Both the position numbers and the translations under genes were made by a program. Source: Moorena sp. SIOASIH (GTDB lineage: Bacteria > Cyanobacteriota > Cyanobacteriia > Cyanobacteriales > Coleofasciculaceae). From it: a DNA stretch of 64,000 bases. This document shows positions 48,014-55,890 of the stretch, in pieces. The DNA lies in contig NZ_JAAHIH010000006.1 of assembly GCF_010671925.1 (NCBI RefSeq), positions 310,001 to 374,000 of the forward strand, given 5' to 3'. Numbering within the stretch: position 1 is the first letter of the stretch; every line of letters starts with the position of its first letter. Below the pieces are notes generated by a model. That model was not told the DNA's origin and searched no databases. It was given only the letters and a program-made list of their open reading frames with translations.

Positions 48014-48856
48014 TTACGGCAGTGACTCACAAGCGATACCATCTTTATCACGGTCTAGCCGGTGGGGGTCGCCGGGAAAGCCATCAAGCACCTGTTGGGC
48101 TTCAGCTTGAGTACTGAAATCTGAACAATTGCAATCTGAATTCACGCAATCGGGAAATTCAGGTTGTGGAGCAGAAGGCGGGTTAGATGTTGTGTTACTA
48201 ACCATCTTGGCAAAACGAACCTCAGATAAGCCAATAAGACTTGTCGGTCCATAGTTGGAGACAACATCGATTCTGGCAAACTGAGCTTCCACATTAGGAA
48301 AAGAGAAGATAGTAGCCGGAATATTGGTTGCAGGTCCTTTAGGCAGAGTTAGGGTTGAAGATTCAAAAACTGGATCACTAAAATCTGCTTTGTTAGAGAG
48401 AACTAAGATAAAGTCTTTGATACCCCGATTAGTTGCCGTTGTATTGAAAGCATTGTAATTCCAGAGGGCTAGTGTATTCAAGACTACTGGGCTGCCAAAG
48501 TCAAAGTCAAAGTTGACATCAGCTGCCGTTCCACAATGATTTAGCTTAGCTGAGAGAAAGTTAGCTGGATTTCCTCCAGCTACGTGGAGTTGATCCAGTT
48601 CCGTGCCGCTACCAGTCAGTCCATTGCCATTGAAAATGTTAGTTACAGCTCCAAAATTAGGTGTTAACGACCCATGACTTACTGTAACAAAAGCAGTTGG
48701 ATGTAGGATTTCAGCCTCAGAACCAGGGCTGGAGAGGTTAGGCTCTGTTTGGGCTAGGGCTAGATCGGGGTAACTAGTCAGTGATGCTACTATCGAAAGC
48801 ATCAACAGAACTGTCATCACCAAAGCTTGAAAGCTTCTCAGGAAAATTTGTTTCAC
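48014..48856 (-). CDS. Secreted protein with discoidin-like and excalibur calcium-binding domains
   Basis: A 280-aa exported protein. It has a signal peptide (MKQIFLRSFQALVMTVLLML..., likely cleaved after ALA near residue 35). The central region looks like a galactose-binding/F5-8C-type beta sandwich ('LALWNYNAFNTTATNRGIKDF', 'LIGLSEVRFA'). The C-terminal ~45 residues are an excalibur domain: DCNCSDFSTQAEAQ...DRDKDGIACESLP, with the DxDxDGxxCE calcium loop. Probably binds surface glycans or other extracellular matter in a calcium-dependent way; the function is inferred from domains only. Confidence 0.85.
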   Translation of the reverse strand: MKQIFLRSFQALVMTVLLMLSIVASLTSYPDLALAQTEPNLSSPGSEAEILHPTAFVTVSHGSLTPNFGAVTNIFNGNGLTGSGTELDQLHVAGGNPANFLSAKLNHCGTAADVNFDFDFGSPVVLNTLALWNYNAFNTTATNRGIKDFILVLSNKADFSDPVFESSTLTLPKGPATNIPATIFSFPNVEAQFARIDVVSNYGPTSLIGLSEVRFAKMVSNTTSNPPSAPQPEFPDCVNSDCNCSDFSTQAEAQQVLDGFPGDPHRLDRDKDGIACESLP

Positions 48857-49211
48857 TATTCTATCTTTGAGATTACTTTCAAAACTTTACGTGAATTTGT
48901 CCAATTTATCAACCCCATTACATACTTCAATCGTAGCATAAATGTCACACAAAAACCCCCAGGAAATTACAAGAATTTTTTTTAGTATAAATAATCATTT
49001 TTTCCTTTGCGGTAGTTGTCTGATTCATCGGGATTGAACTAGAGGGGAAAACTAATGTTGGCAGCAAATATCCCCTCTTTTAGACGTTTTTTATGGTTTA
49101 AGTCCCGATATTCTCAAACTAATCAATTCCCAAACTAATCGATTTCAAAAAAACCATCAATCCCTCTCCCCATCCCTGACATTCGTTAAGCCATCCGTTG
49201 CCAACAGGAAC
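48857..49211. other. 355-bp gene-free region
   Basis: No gene is seen. AGAGGGGA (49041-49048) and TCCCCTCT (49071-49078) form a stem with a 22-base loop followed by TTTTAG on the plus strand, a weak terminator-like structure. The remainder is AT-rich upstream DNA of the excalibur gene. Confidence 0.45.
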
Positions 49212-49667
49212 TTATTTCAAGTGCTCGGAGTAATCTTCAGAAGACTCAGGGTTCAGCTCCCAGCGGAGGTGATCGCGAACCTCTAACTTGTCTCGAGTTT
49301 GCACAGCTTCACCATCAACTGAAGAAATTCCCATGGACTCCAGCAAGTCTTCAGTTACATTTTGGTCAGGAGTGGGCGTTTCTCCTCCAACTGCTTCTTC
49401 CCCCACTACTTCAGCCTGATACCAATTATCATAAATATCGCCACCGGTGACATTGCCACCGGATAGTTTGCTAGTTCTCAACTTCTCCAAGGTGCGTCCC
49501 ATCCCAGTGTCACGGTCAACTACACCCTCAAAAATTCGGTCAGGGTCTTCTATTCCAGTTAGGTCTGCTAACAATACTTCTTCAGTATTACGGTTGTCAG
49601 TATACCCTTCCTCTCGCTTCAGAATTTCATAAGAGTTGACTATATCCTTGTTCTTGTAATCTGTCAT
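49212..49667 (-). CDS. Small acidic cyanobacterial protein (DUF6335-like)
   Basis: A 151-aa soluble, acidic protein. The stretch 'VTGGDIYDNWYQAEVVGEEAVGGETPTPDQNVTEDL' matches my memory of cyanobacterial DUF6335 proteins, whose function is unknown. An AGGAGT lies 4-9 bases before the ATG ('CAGGAGTAAGGATTATG'), a good ribosome site. It stands alone, with gene-free stretches on both sides. The name of the family is from memory and moderately sure; that it is a real gene is more certain. Confidence 0.8.
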   Translation of the reverse strand: MTDYKNKDIVNSYEILKREEGYTDNRNTEEVLLADLTGIEDPDRIFEGVVDRDTGMGRTLEKLRTSKLSGGNVTGGDIYDNWYQAEVVGEEAVGGETPTPDQNVTEDLLESMGISSVDGEAVQTRDKLEVRDHLRWELNPESSEDYSEHLK

Positions 49668-49862
49668 AATCCTTACTCCTGAGTAGTTTCATTGTTTGAT
49701 TCATTAAAATTCTCCTTATACTTAAATTATACTGCTAAAATAACTATAATTCCAAAGCACTCTCCCCATCACCATCACTCCCCTCACCCCAGCATTATAA
49801 GGAATATAACGCTATGCTATCAGTTAGCAACACTATGAAACATTACTCAATAAATTGTAAAA

Positions 49863-50065
49863 TTATCGCCGCTTACGCCTTAGCTACAATCGTGGCAACC
49901 TAGAAATCATGGCTCCTTACCCTGAACAGGAATTTTATAAAAAAGTGATTGGTCGCTTTGTTGAAACCCTAGCTGAAGAATTGAAAATTAGGATTTATCC
50001 TTTAGGTTCACCTACCTTTAGACTAATTACCAGTTATGTAAGTTATGCGATCGCTCTTTTTTAAT
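49863..50065 (+). pseudogene. Uma2-family endonuclease remnant
   Basis: Plus-strand translation gives 'RRLRLSYNRGNLEIMAPYPE' and then '...FVETLAEELKIRIYPLGSPTF', which is the N-terminal core of Uma2 (DUF820) restriction-like proteins. The reading frame then runs into repeat DNA and stops after '..SYAIALF'. Neither a proper start nor the catalytic C-terminal half exists, so this is a dead fragment. Confidence 0.7.
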
Positions 50066-50141
50066 ACAGATAAATGATCAGACGAATTACCAGTTATGTA
50101 GATTATGCGATCGCTCTTTTTTAATACACATAACTGGTAAT
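50026..50141. repeat. 60-bp tandem repeat with terminal inverted repeats
   Basis: AATTACCAGTTATGTA...TTATGCGATCGCTCTTTTTTAATACA occurs twice, 60 bp apart (from about 50027 and 50087). The second copy ends in ACATAACTGGTAAT (50128-50141), the inverted complement of ATTACCAGTTATGT (50086-50099). It looks like a small inverted-repeat element carrying a HIP1 octamer, inserted into the Uma2 remnant. Confidence 0.65.
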
Positions 50142-50180
50142 GTTTCAAGAACTAATTTCAGAGGGTTAACCTGGGAAATT

Positions 50181-51740
50181 CTAAAAAATTGCTCCTCTTT
50201 GAATTAGCTCAAGCTTAGTGGATTCATCAATTCCTACAATATATGCGAATCGGGCATTTTTCACGTCAGCATCACTAAGGTTAGCAGCAAACAGGTCCGC
50301 ACCAGTGAGGTTGGCATCACTCAGGTTTGCACCAGTGAGGTTGGATCCACTGAGGCAGGCACGACTCAGGTTGGCTCCACTGAGCTTGGCACCAAAAAGG
50401 CTGTAACGACTTAGGTTGGCACGACTCAGGTTGGCTCCACTGAGGTCGGCATCACTGAGGTTTGCACCACTCACCCTGGCATCACTGAGGTAGGCACCCC
50501 GGAGGTTAGCACCCCTGAGGTTGGCACTAAACAGCTCGGCACTCCGGAGGTTGGTACCCCCCAGGTCTGCACCACTGAGGTTAGCATTTTTCAGGTTGAC
50601 ACGAATTAGGTTGGCACCACTGAGGTTAGCACCACTGAGGTTGACACCACTCAGGTTAAGATTACTGAGGTTAGCACCACTGAGGTTGGCATTACTGAAG
50701 TTGGCTCCACTGAAGTTGGCTCCAATTAGGTTGGCTCCAATTAGGTTGGCTCCAATCAGGTTGGCTCCAATTAGGTTGGCTCCACTAAGATTGGCACGAA
50801 TCAGGTTGGCACGAATCAAGTTGACACCACAGAGGTTAGCATCACTTAGGTTGGGGCGAATCAAGTTAGCACGAATTAGGTCGGCACCACTGAGGTCCGC
50901 ACCACTCAAGTCCGCATCACTGAGGTCGGTACCACTCAAGTCCGCATCACTGAGGTCGGTACCACTCAGGTCGGCACGAATCAGATTAGCACCACTGAGC
51001 TTCGTATTACTGAGATCCGCATCACTGAGGTCTGCACCCCTCAAGTCTCGACCCACAGCTCCACCGCTAGCAATCTCTGCCACTAGACGCCATTTATGAT
51101 CAAGCTTGCTATTTTCTTCATCATCTGACCTTTCGTTCAAAATTTGAATCTCTTGAATAGGAAAACCGCTTAATTGTTTTAGGTCTTCTGATTTTATCCG
51201 AGCTTCAAGCCGTTCGATAGCTTCTTGAAACCCCTCTAAGATTAAGCGGCTTGGTTTAATATCAATAATGTTGATCGTGTATCCTGACGATTGTTGTAAA
51301 ATAGATTCAATCAGTTTTGAAGGTTGAACTGAATTTATATCTCCTTCTAAGACAAGAATAGCTTTAATTGTTTGACTTTGTCTCTGGATTACAGTCTCTT
51401 GGTGGCTCAGGGATTGACTTGGCTCTACACCCTGCACCGGCTCTGAGCGACTGCCATCATTTTTGTTTAGCTGTTCTGATGCTTGTTCTTCTGCTATTCC
51501 CGCAATTTCTTTCCAGTCTAGATTCAATCCCTGGCATATGCGTTTAAATAAATCAAGCTGAATGGGCTCTGATTTAAAAAATTTTGTAACTGTATAGTGA
51601 CTTATCCCTTGTGACTTGGGGAAGTTACTTTTTAACTCAAACCCTAGCTTATCAAAAGCTTTTTTCGCTGTTTCAATACCTTTTGAAGAGGCGGCGATAG
51701 TTAGTTTTTTAGTTTTATTACCCTGGCTAAACTCTGTCAT
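50181..51740 (-). CDS. HTH plus pentapeptide-repeat protein with a conserved middle domain
   Basis: A 519-aa protein in three parts. Residues ~1-85 look like a helix-turn-helix found at the start of many cyanobacterial signalling/conflict proteins ('GISHYTVTKFFKSEPIQLDLFKRICQGLNLDWKEIAG'-like; shown in part). Residues ~120-200 ('IKAILVLEGDINSV' ... 'LEGFQEAIERLEARI') resemble a small module which I recall in cyanobacterial STAND/effector-associated proteins. From ~230 to 505 about fifty A(D/N)LxG pentapeptides form a right-handed quadrilateral helix. Such helices can mimic DNA or serve as interaction rods. The frame is complete; the antisense ORFs are repeat shadows. Role unknown, perhaps regulatory. 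Confidence 0.85.
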   Translation of the reverse strand: MTEFSQGNKTKKLTIAASSKGIETAKKAFDKLGFELKSNFPKSQGISHYTVTKFFKSEPIQLDLFKRICQGLNLDWKEIAGIAEEQASEQLNKNDGSRSEPVQGVEPSQSLSHQETVIQRQSQTIKAILVLEGDINSVQPSKLIESILQQSSGYTINIIDIKPSRLILEGFQEAIERLEARIKSEDLKQLSGFPIQEIQILNERSDDEENSKLDHKWRLVAEIASGGAVGRDLRGADLSDADLSNTKLSGANLIRADLSGTDLSDADLSGTDLSDADLSGADLSGADLIRANLIRPNLSDANLCGVNLIRANLIRANLSGANLIGANLIGANLIGANLIGANFSGANFSNANLSGANLSNLNLSGVNLSGANLSGANLIRVNLKNANLSGADLGGTNLRSAELFSANLRGANLRGAYLSDARVSGANLSDADLSGANLSRANLSRYSLFGAKLSGANLSRACLSGSNLTGANLSDANLTGADLFAANLSDADVKNARFAYIVGIDESTKLELIQRGAIF

Positions 51741-52134
51741 AGTCTTGCTGATTTAGCATAACTATAGCATCAGAAGTTTTGAACAGAGAATAGATAATAA
51801 GGAATAGGTAACAGGGAATAGGGAATAGGGAATAGGGAATAGGTAACAGGGAATAGGGAACAGGGAGCAGGGAACAGGGAACAGGGAACAGGTAACAGGG
51901 AACAGCCAATAGTCAAACAATTCTGTGTAACTCATGAGTCCTAGGAACGCTATAAATTCAATAGTCCTAGGAACGCTATAAATTCAATGAATATTACATA
52001 ATTTACCTGCTCCAGTTATTTTTTTAAACTATCTCTAACCCCTCCAAATAAAAACTTATAAAAACCCTTGACTACTTAAACAATAATCATTACAATAATC
52101 AATATAAACCCACAAGGATTTCAAGTTCTGACTT
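51741..52134. repeat. GGGAATA/GGGAACA heptamer tract and a 28-bp direct repeat
   Basis: 51785-51905 is an interrupted heptamer array: GGGAATA units on the left, GGGAACA units on the right, with TAACAGG variants. At 51936-51986 AGTCCTAGGAACGCTATAAATTCAAT occurs twice in tandem. The remaining ~150 bp upstream of the 66-aa gene are AT-rich. No gene. Confidence 0.8.
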
Positions 52135-52335
52135 ATGTCAAAATACTCTAACCAAAACCTAAAGAAACAACCTGTTGAGCACACTCTAAAAGGTCCTCGT
52201 CAAGCCGTAATCCATAGTATGCAAAGGTTTTATTCCCTAGGCTATGGAGAGATTGCCGACTGGAGCCCTTTGGAACCTACTGAAACTCCAGGGGAAGTGA
52301 AGACAACCATGATGAAGTATTGGCTGTTGCCATAA
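52135..52335 (+). CDS. Conserved small cyanobacterial protein, 66 aa
   Basis: A short protein with 'GPRQAVIHSMQRFYSLGYGEIADWSPLEPTETPGE' (36 residues abbreviated here to key parts: AVIHSMQ, GYGEIADWSPL, PGE). I recall similar short proteins in many cyanobacteria, without a known function. It has no membrane segment. ATG at 52135 follows AT-rich DNA with AAGGATTTC about 20 bp upstream. A rho-independent terminator lies 136 bp downstream. Confidence 0.7.
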   Translation: MSKYSNQNLKKQPVEHTLKGPRQAVIHSMQRFYSLGYGEIADWSPLEPTETPGEVKTTMMKYWLLP

Positions 52336-52470
52336 CACCTTAATTTCTGGGGGGGCTTCCCCCCAGAGCCTTGGCTCCGGTCTGGTCCCGTAGGGTGGCC
52401 GAAAGACCAAGGTCAATCAAATAAGATCACATCAGTTTCGGTTTGGGAACTCAGTGACATAAGTCATTTA

Positions 52471-52508
52471 AATAGCCGTGGATAGTATTTCTACGGCTAT
52501 TTTTTTTG
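52471..52508 (+). terminator. Rho-independent terminator
   Basis: AATAGCCGT / ACGGCTATT stem (9 bp) with a 13-base loop followed by eight T. It could end the transcript of the 66-aa gene. A second hairpin, CTGGGGGG-gctt-CCCCCCAG (about 52347-52367), lies before it without a T run. Confidence 0.8.
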
Positions 52509-53006
52509 GTGAGCTCGCCCCTAACGCAGCCTACCGCACTTTTTTACAAATATGAGATGCACCCACGCGAACAACCTTATACCTTAAACCTTGGCCTTTA
52601 GACACGCGTGCGCGTTCAACCTGCAACCTTAAACCTTCAACCTTAAACCTTCAACCTTAAACCTTCAACCTTAAACCTTACTAACCTTAAATAATCAAAT
52701 ATACCAATCCTAAATGAATTGTGAGAATTTTTGTTCTCTTTTCCCTACTCCCTACTCCCTACTCCCTACTCCCTGTTCCCTGTTCCCTGTTCCCTGTTCC
52801 CTGTTCCCTTTGGTATATGTACCAATTTGGCATAACAAAACCAGCTGATACCCTTAAACTACAATTAGTGCAAATATAGCCTTGATCATAGTTATGAGGT
52901 ACAGTAAATTTTATTACCCCTACTCCCTACTCCCTACTCCCTGCTCCCTGCTCCCTGCTGCAAATAAAAACGCTATAGCTAATAGAGAAAAGCGGCTCGC
53001 TAACTG
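52509..53006. repeat. Repeat-filled gap before the cytosine methyltransferase
   Basis: Three tracts: ACCTTAAACCTTCA units at about 52622-52685; CTACTCC followed by CTGTTCC heptamers at 52744-52808; CTACTCC then CTGCTCC heptamers at 52920-52961, ending 46 bp before the methyltransferase ATG. No gene. Confidence 0.8.
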
Positions 53007-54089
53007 ATGAATGATTCCAAAAACGCCATCGATATATTTGCAGGGGCAGGTGGCCTTTCTCTGGGTTTCCATATGGCTGGGTGGCAGATCACCACAGCAA
53101 TAGAAATTGATAAATCTGCTGTTTCCACTTATCGAGAAAACTTTCCTAGCACTAATGTTATTCGCTCCGATATTCGAGCTATAGACTTTACTCAATTTCA
53201 AGGTATTGACCTAGTAGTAGGTTCACCGCCGTGTCAACCTTTTGCTGTCCCAAAACAAGAGCAAAATAAACAGTTATCCCGAGCCAATCCTAAGGATTTA
53301 GTTCCAGAATTTATTCGAGCAGTCAGGGAGATTCGACCCAAGGCATTTTTAATGGAAACTATGCGTGGGTTGCAAAGCTCTAAAAATTTTAACTATTATC
53401 AATGGATTATTCAGCAGTTTCAATCCCTAGATTATTCAGTTTATGTAGACCTTTTAGAAGCAGCATCCTATGGAATTCCCCAGTATCGTGAACGTCTATT
53501 TTTCGTCGGTTTAGCCACAAAAACTGATTTTAGGTTTCCCCTGAAAACCCATGGTTTAGGGACATCTAATTCCTATATTTCATCGGGTTCAGCCTTAACT
53601 GATGTTCCCGACTATGAGCCGAATAGCACTAAAGTTTCCTATGCCAATAAACCCGTTATTCGTCCTACCCCTTGGACAGCAACTCTAGTCAAGGGTGGGG
53701 GAAAACCCATCAATTTCGATGCACCAAGTCCTACCATTACCGCTACTATGGGAGGTTACCGAACCCACATTATTGACCCTGAAGGTGTTTTACTGGTGTA
53801 TCATCGTCATTTAATGAATGGGGGAAAGCCCAGATCAGGAACAGTTGAAGGGGTAAGACGGCTGACGGTACGGGAATCAGCTAGACTCCAATCCTTTCCT
53901 GATCATTTTGTATTCAAAGGTTCTAAAACATCACGATACAGACAGGTTGGTAATGCTGTACCACCACGGTTAGCCAAAGCAGTTGGAGAAGCAATCCATC
54001 AAGCAATCTTCCCCTCTGAGCTATCAACGACAAAAGACTTTCAATCCTATTTTGATCAGCTTTGCGACAAATTGCATCTGCGGCTGTAG
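53007..54089 (+). CDS. DNA (cytosine-5) methyltransferase
   Basis: A 360-aa C5 methyltransferase. Motif I 'IDIFAGAGGLSLGF', motif IV with catalytic Cys 'GSPPCQPF', motif VIII 'QYRERLFFVG', motif IX 'RRLTVRESARLQSFP' and motif X 'QVGNAVPP' are all present and in order. Motif VI, normally ENV, reads 'METMRG', so the Glu is kept but the next residues differ. No restriction endonuclease, Vsr nuclease or specificity partner is adjacent, only repeats. It is most likely an orphan methyltransferase; its recognition sequence cannot be read from the gene. ATG at 53007. Confidence 0.94.
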   Translation: MNDSKNAIDIFAGAGGLSLGFHMAGWQITTAIEIDKSAVSTYRENFPSTNVIRSDIRAIDFTQFQGIDLVVGSPPCQPFAVPKQEQNKQLSRANPKDLVPEFIRAVREIRPKAFLMETMRGLQSSKNFNYYQWIIQQFQSLDYSVYVDLLEAASYGIPQYRERLFFVGLATKTDFRFPLKTHGLGTSNSYISSGSALTDVPDYEPNSTKVSYANKPVIRPTPWTATLVKGGGKPINFDAPSPTITATMGGYRTHIIDPEGVLLVYHRHLMNGGKPRSGTVEGVRRLTVRESARLQSFPDHFVFKGSKTSRYRQVGNAVPPRLAKAVGEAIHQAIFPSELSTTKDFQSYFDQLCDKLHLRL

Positions 54090-54107
54090 GGGAAAAGAGT
54101 GTGGGAG

Positions 54108-54153
54108 ATAGGGAGATGGGGAGATGGGGAGATGGGGAGATGGGGAGATGGGG
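54108..54153. repeat. AGATGGGG octamer tract
   Basis: Five units of GGGAGATG/GGGGAGAT directly after the methyltransferase. It is the complement-type of the CTCCCCAT tract at 30718-30785. Confidence 0.8.
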
Positions 54154-54349
54154 AAGATTTTTATTAAGGGTAATTATCCTGAAATGATATAAGAGCTAGG
54201 TCGCTTATTCTGGCTACATTCTAGCTGACCTGTCGCCCCGTCAGGGGTAAAAAGTAAAATTTAGAGCGTTTTTCATAACTATGAGGTACACAGGATTTTT
54301 TACCTGTTCCCTCTTTTCCCCTCCTGGGAGGGGTTAGGGGTGGGTTCCT

Positions 54350-54559
54350 GTTCCCTGTTCCCTGTTCCCTGTTCCCTGTTCCCTGTTCCCTGTTCCCTGT
54401 TCCCTGTTCCCTGTTCCCTGTTCCCTGTTCCCTGTTCCCTGTTCCCTGTTCCCTGTTCCCTGTTCCCTGTTCCCTGTTCCCTGTTCCCTGTTCCCTGTTC
54501 CCTGTTCCCTGTTCCCTGTTCCCTGTTCCCTGTTCCCTGTTCCCTGTTCCCTGTTCCCT
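54350..54559. repeat. Perfect array of thirty GTTCCCT heptamers
   Basis: Exactly 210 bp = 30 identical copies of GTTCCCT (GGGAACA family read on the other strand). A preceding partial unit GTTCCT starts the run. The perfection suggests active slippage or recent expansion. ORFs through it (NREQGTG repeats) are not considered genes. It lies between the methyltransferase and the sialic acid operon. Confidence 0.97.
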
Positions 54560-54602
54560 AAAACCAGGAACTATGTACCTCACAAAATTGAAAACCGCTA
54601 TA

Positions 54603-55890
54603 TTAGTTACCGTTGAAAAGTGACTCATACTTAACCCTCTCAAAGACATCTAGCAAGCTATTGGGCGTGGCGTTTAGGATTTGAATCGAATTTGCGTCCG
54701 CCAGACGGCGCATCAGCTTGTAATTTCCCCACTGATCGACATATTCCTGGCAAAACCACTCAATGTCGCGCTCATTCCACTCCAGAGGGCGTTTGGTAAC
54801 CTGCACAAATTCTTCTGTTGAGAAAAAATATTTGCTCTTATTCAAGCCGATAATCTGATTGTGGTCACAGCCAAGCAGGTAAATTTGTCGGAAGCCCATA
54901 TAAATCGCCACTTGCAATGCCATAATCGTGACGGTGTGAATTGGCAAGATAGGACGGGTGAGATCTATGCCTGTGTTCAAGATCATCTCTGAGGAGGCAC
55001 CAAACCAGAGATAATGAAGTTGTCGATTGGCAAAATGCCCAGCTCCCTCTACTCGTTCTTGGTCGGGTAGGGCAAAGAAAAATGTACTATCTCCAGTTCC
55101 CTGATCCAATTCTTTCATCCAACCGGACCAAGATTCTTCTGTAAGCGGGAGATGATAGGGGGCGATGCAGTAGTAACGTGGCCGGATCAGGCTATAATCT
55201 GGGTGGAGGAAGAAATTACCAAAAAATTTGGGTTTAAAGCCCCGTCCTTATAGGACGGCTTTTTTTGAAATTCAGACTTGACGGTTTTCTCGCATCGTGT
55301 TAAGATTAAAACCTAAGTAAAAAAACAATTAATGTTCTAGATAAACATGATATTAAAATAAGTAGATGATGTAAAAAATAAGCTAAGATATCAGCTTATT
55401 GCATAATCAAATTCTTAGATTTGGATATCTACGAAAACATAATATCAATAAAAAGTTTATCTAACTTGTTAACTAGATTAGGTACGGTGGGGCACACCGA
55501 AACCTGGGTCATAGACCAAGTACGCTTGTGGAGAGGAGACCTCTATTTTTTCTGGCTCCGGCCTGGTTAAACAAGTCACCTCGTAGAAGCAAGAATCCCC
55601 GTCCTTCCAGGGCGGGGAGTGTCAATGACCGCAATACAGTTCTCCCCCTGCAACAATTTAAGGTTCTGTGATTTGATGCTCGGCCCGGTAGCCAGAATAA
55701 AGCAGCGTTCTCCGGCATGGCGATTGTGCAAGACCTGATTTTTTTGTAGAAGAAGTTGGTGCTCTCGTGGGATGGTATAGAAATTCAAGCTCTCTACCCA
55801 TATGCTCAAGTTCGAAAGAATAACTTTTTTGATGCCTGGTGGAACGGTCCAATAAGCAATTTTGTTGGCTAAGATCATCCAAGGTTTCAT
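54603..55890 (-). pseudogene. DUF115/MptE-like (Maf-related) gene split by a mobile element
   Basis: Two halves of one gene face the same way. The 5' half starts with ATG at 55890 and ends at 'RCFILATGPSIKSQNLKLL...ENCIAV' (about 55627). The 3' half starts at about 55220 with 'GNFFLHPDYSLIRPRYYCIA' and ends at 54603 with '..YLLGCDHNQI...'. Joined they give about 290 residues of the DUF115 / 6-hydroxymethylpterin diphosphokinase MptE-like family, which includes Maf proteins that handle nonulosonic acids. The insertion adds frames with stops. Its ATG overlaps the stop of the CMAH-like gene by four bases (ATGA), so it was the last gene of the operon. Confidence 0.85.
55221..55626. mobile_element. 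~0.4-kb IS200/IS605-derived palindromic element (PATE-like)
   Basis: It splits the DUF115 gene. Each end has a palindrome: GCCCCGTCC-ttata-GGACGGC with a T run (55237-55267) and CCCCGTCCTTCCAGGGCGGGG (55597-55617). No transposase is encoded and no target duplication is evident, as for elements moved in trans by IS200/IS605 TnpA. The exact ends are uncertain by a few bases. Confidence 0.75.

Noticed and set aside
50521..51099. 192-codon plus-strand ORF opposite the pentapeptide-repeat gene
   Set aside because: Antisense shadow of a period-15 coding repeat (LRLAP pattern); no start signal.
53007..54602. Restriction-modification system around the cytosine methyltransferase
   Set aside because: Downstream DNA is only simple repeats and upstream DNA repeats plus a 66-aa unrelated protein; no endonuclease found.
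54221..54649. 142-codon ORF rich in NREQGTG
   Set aside because: It exists only because the heptamer array has no stop in that frame; it overlaps the end of the DUF115 pseudogene.
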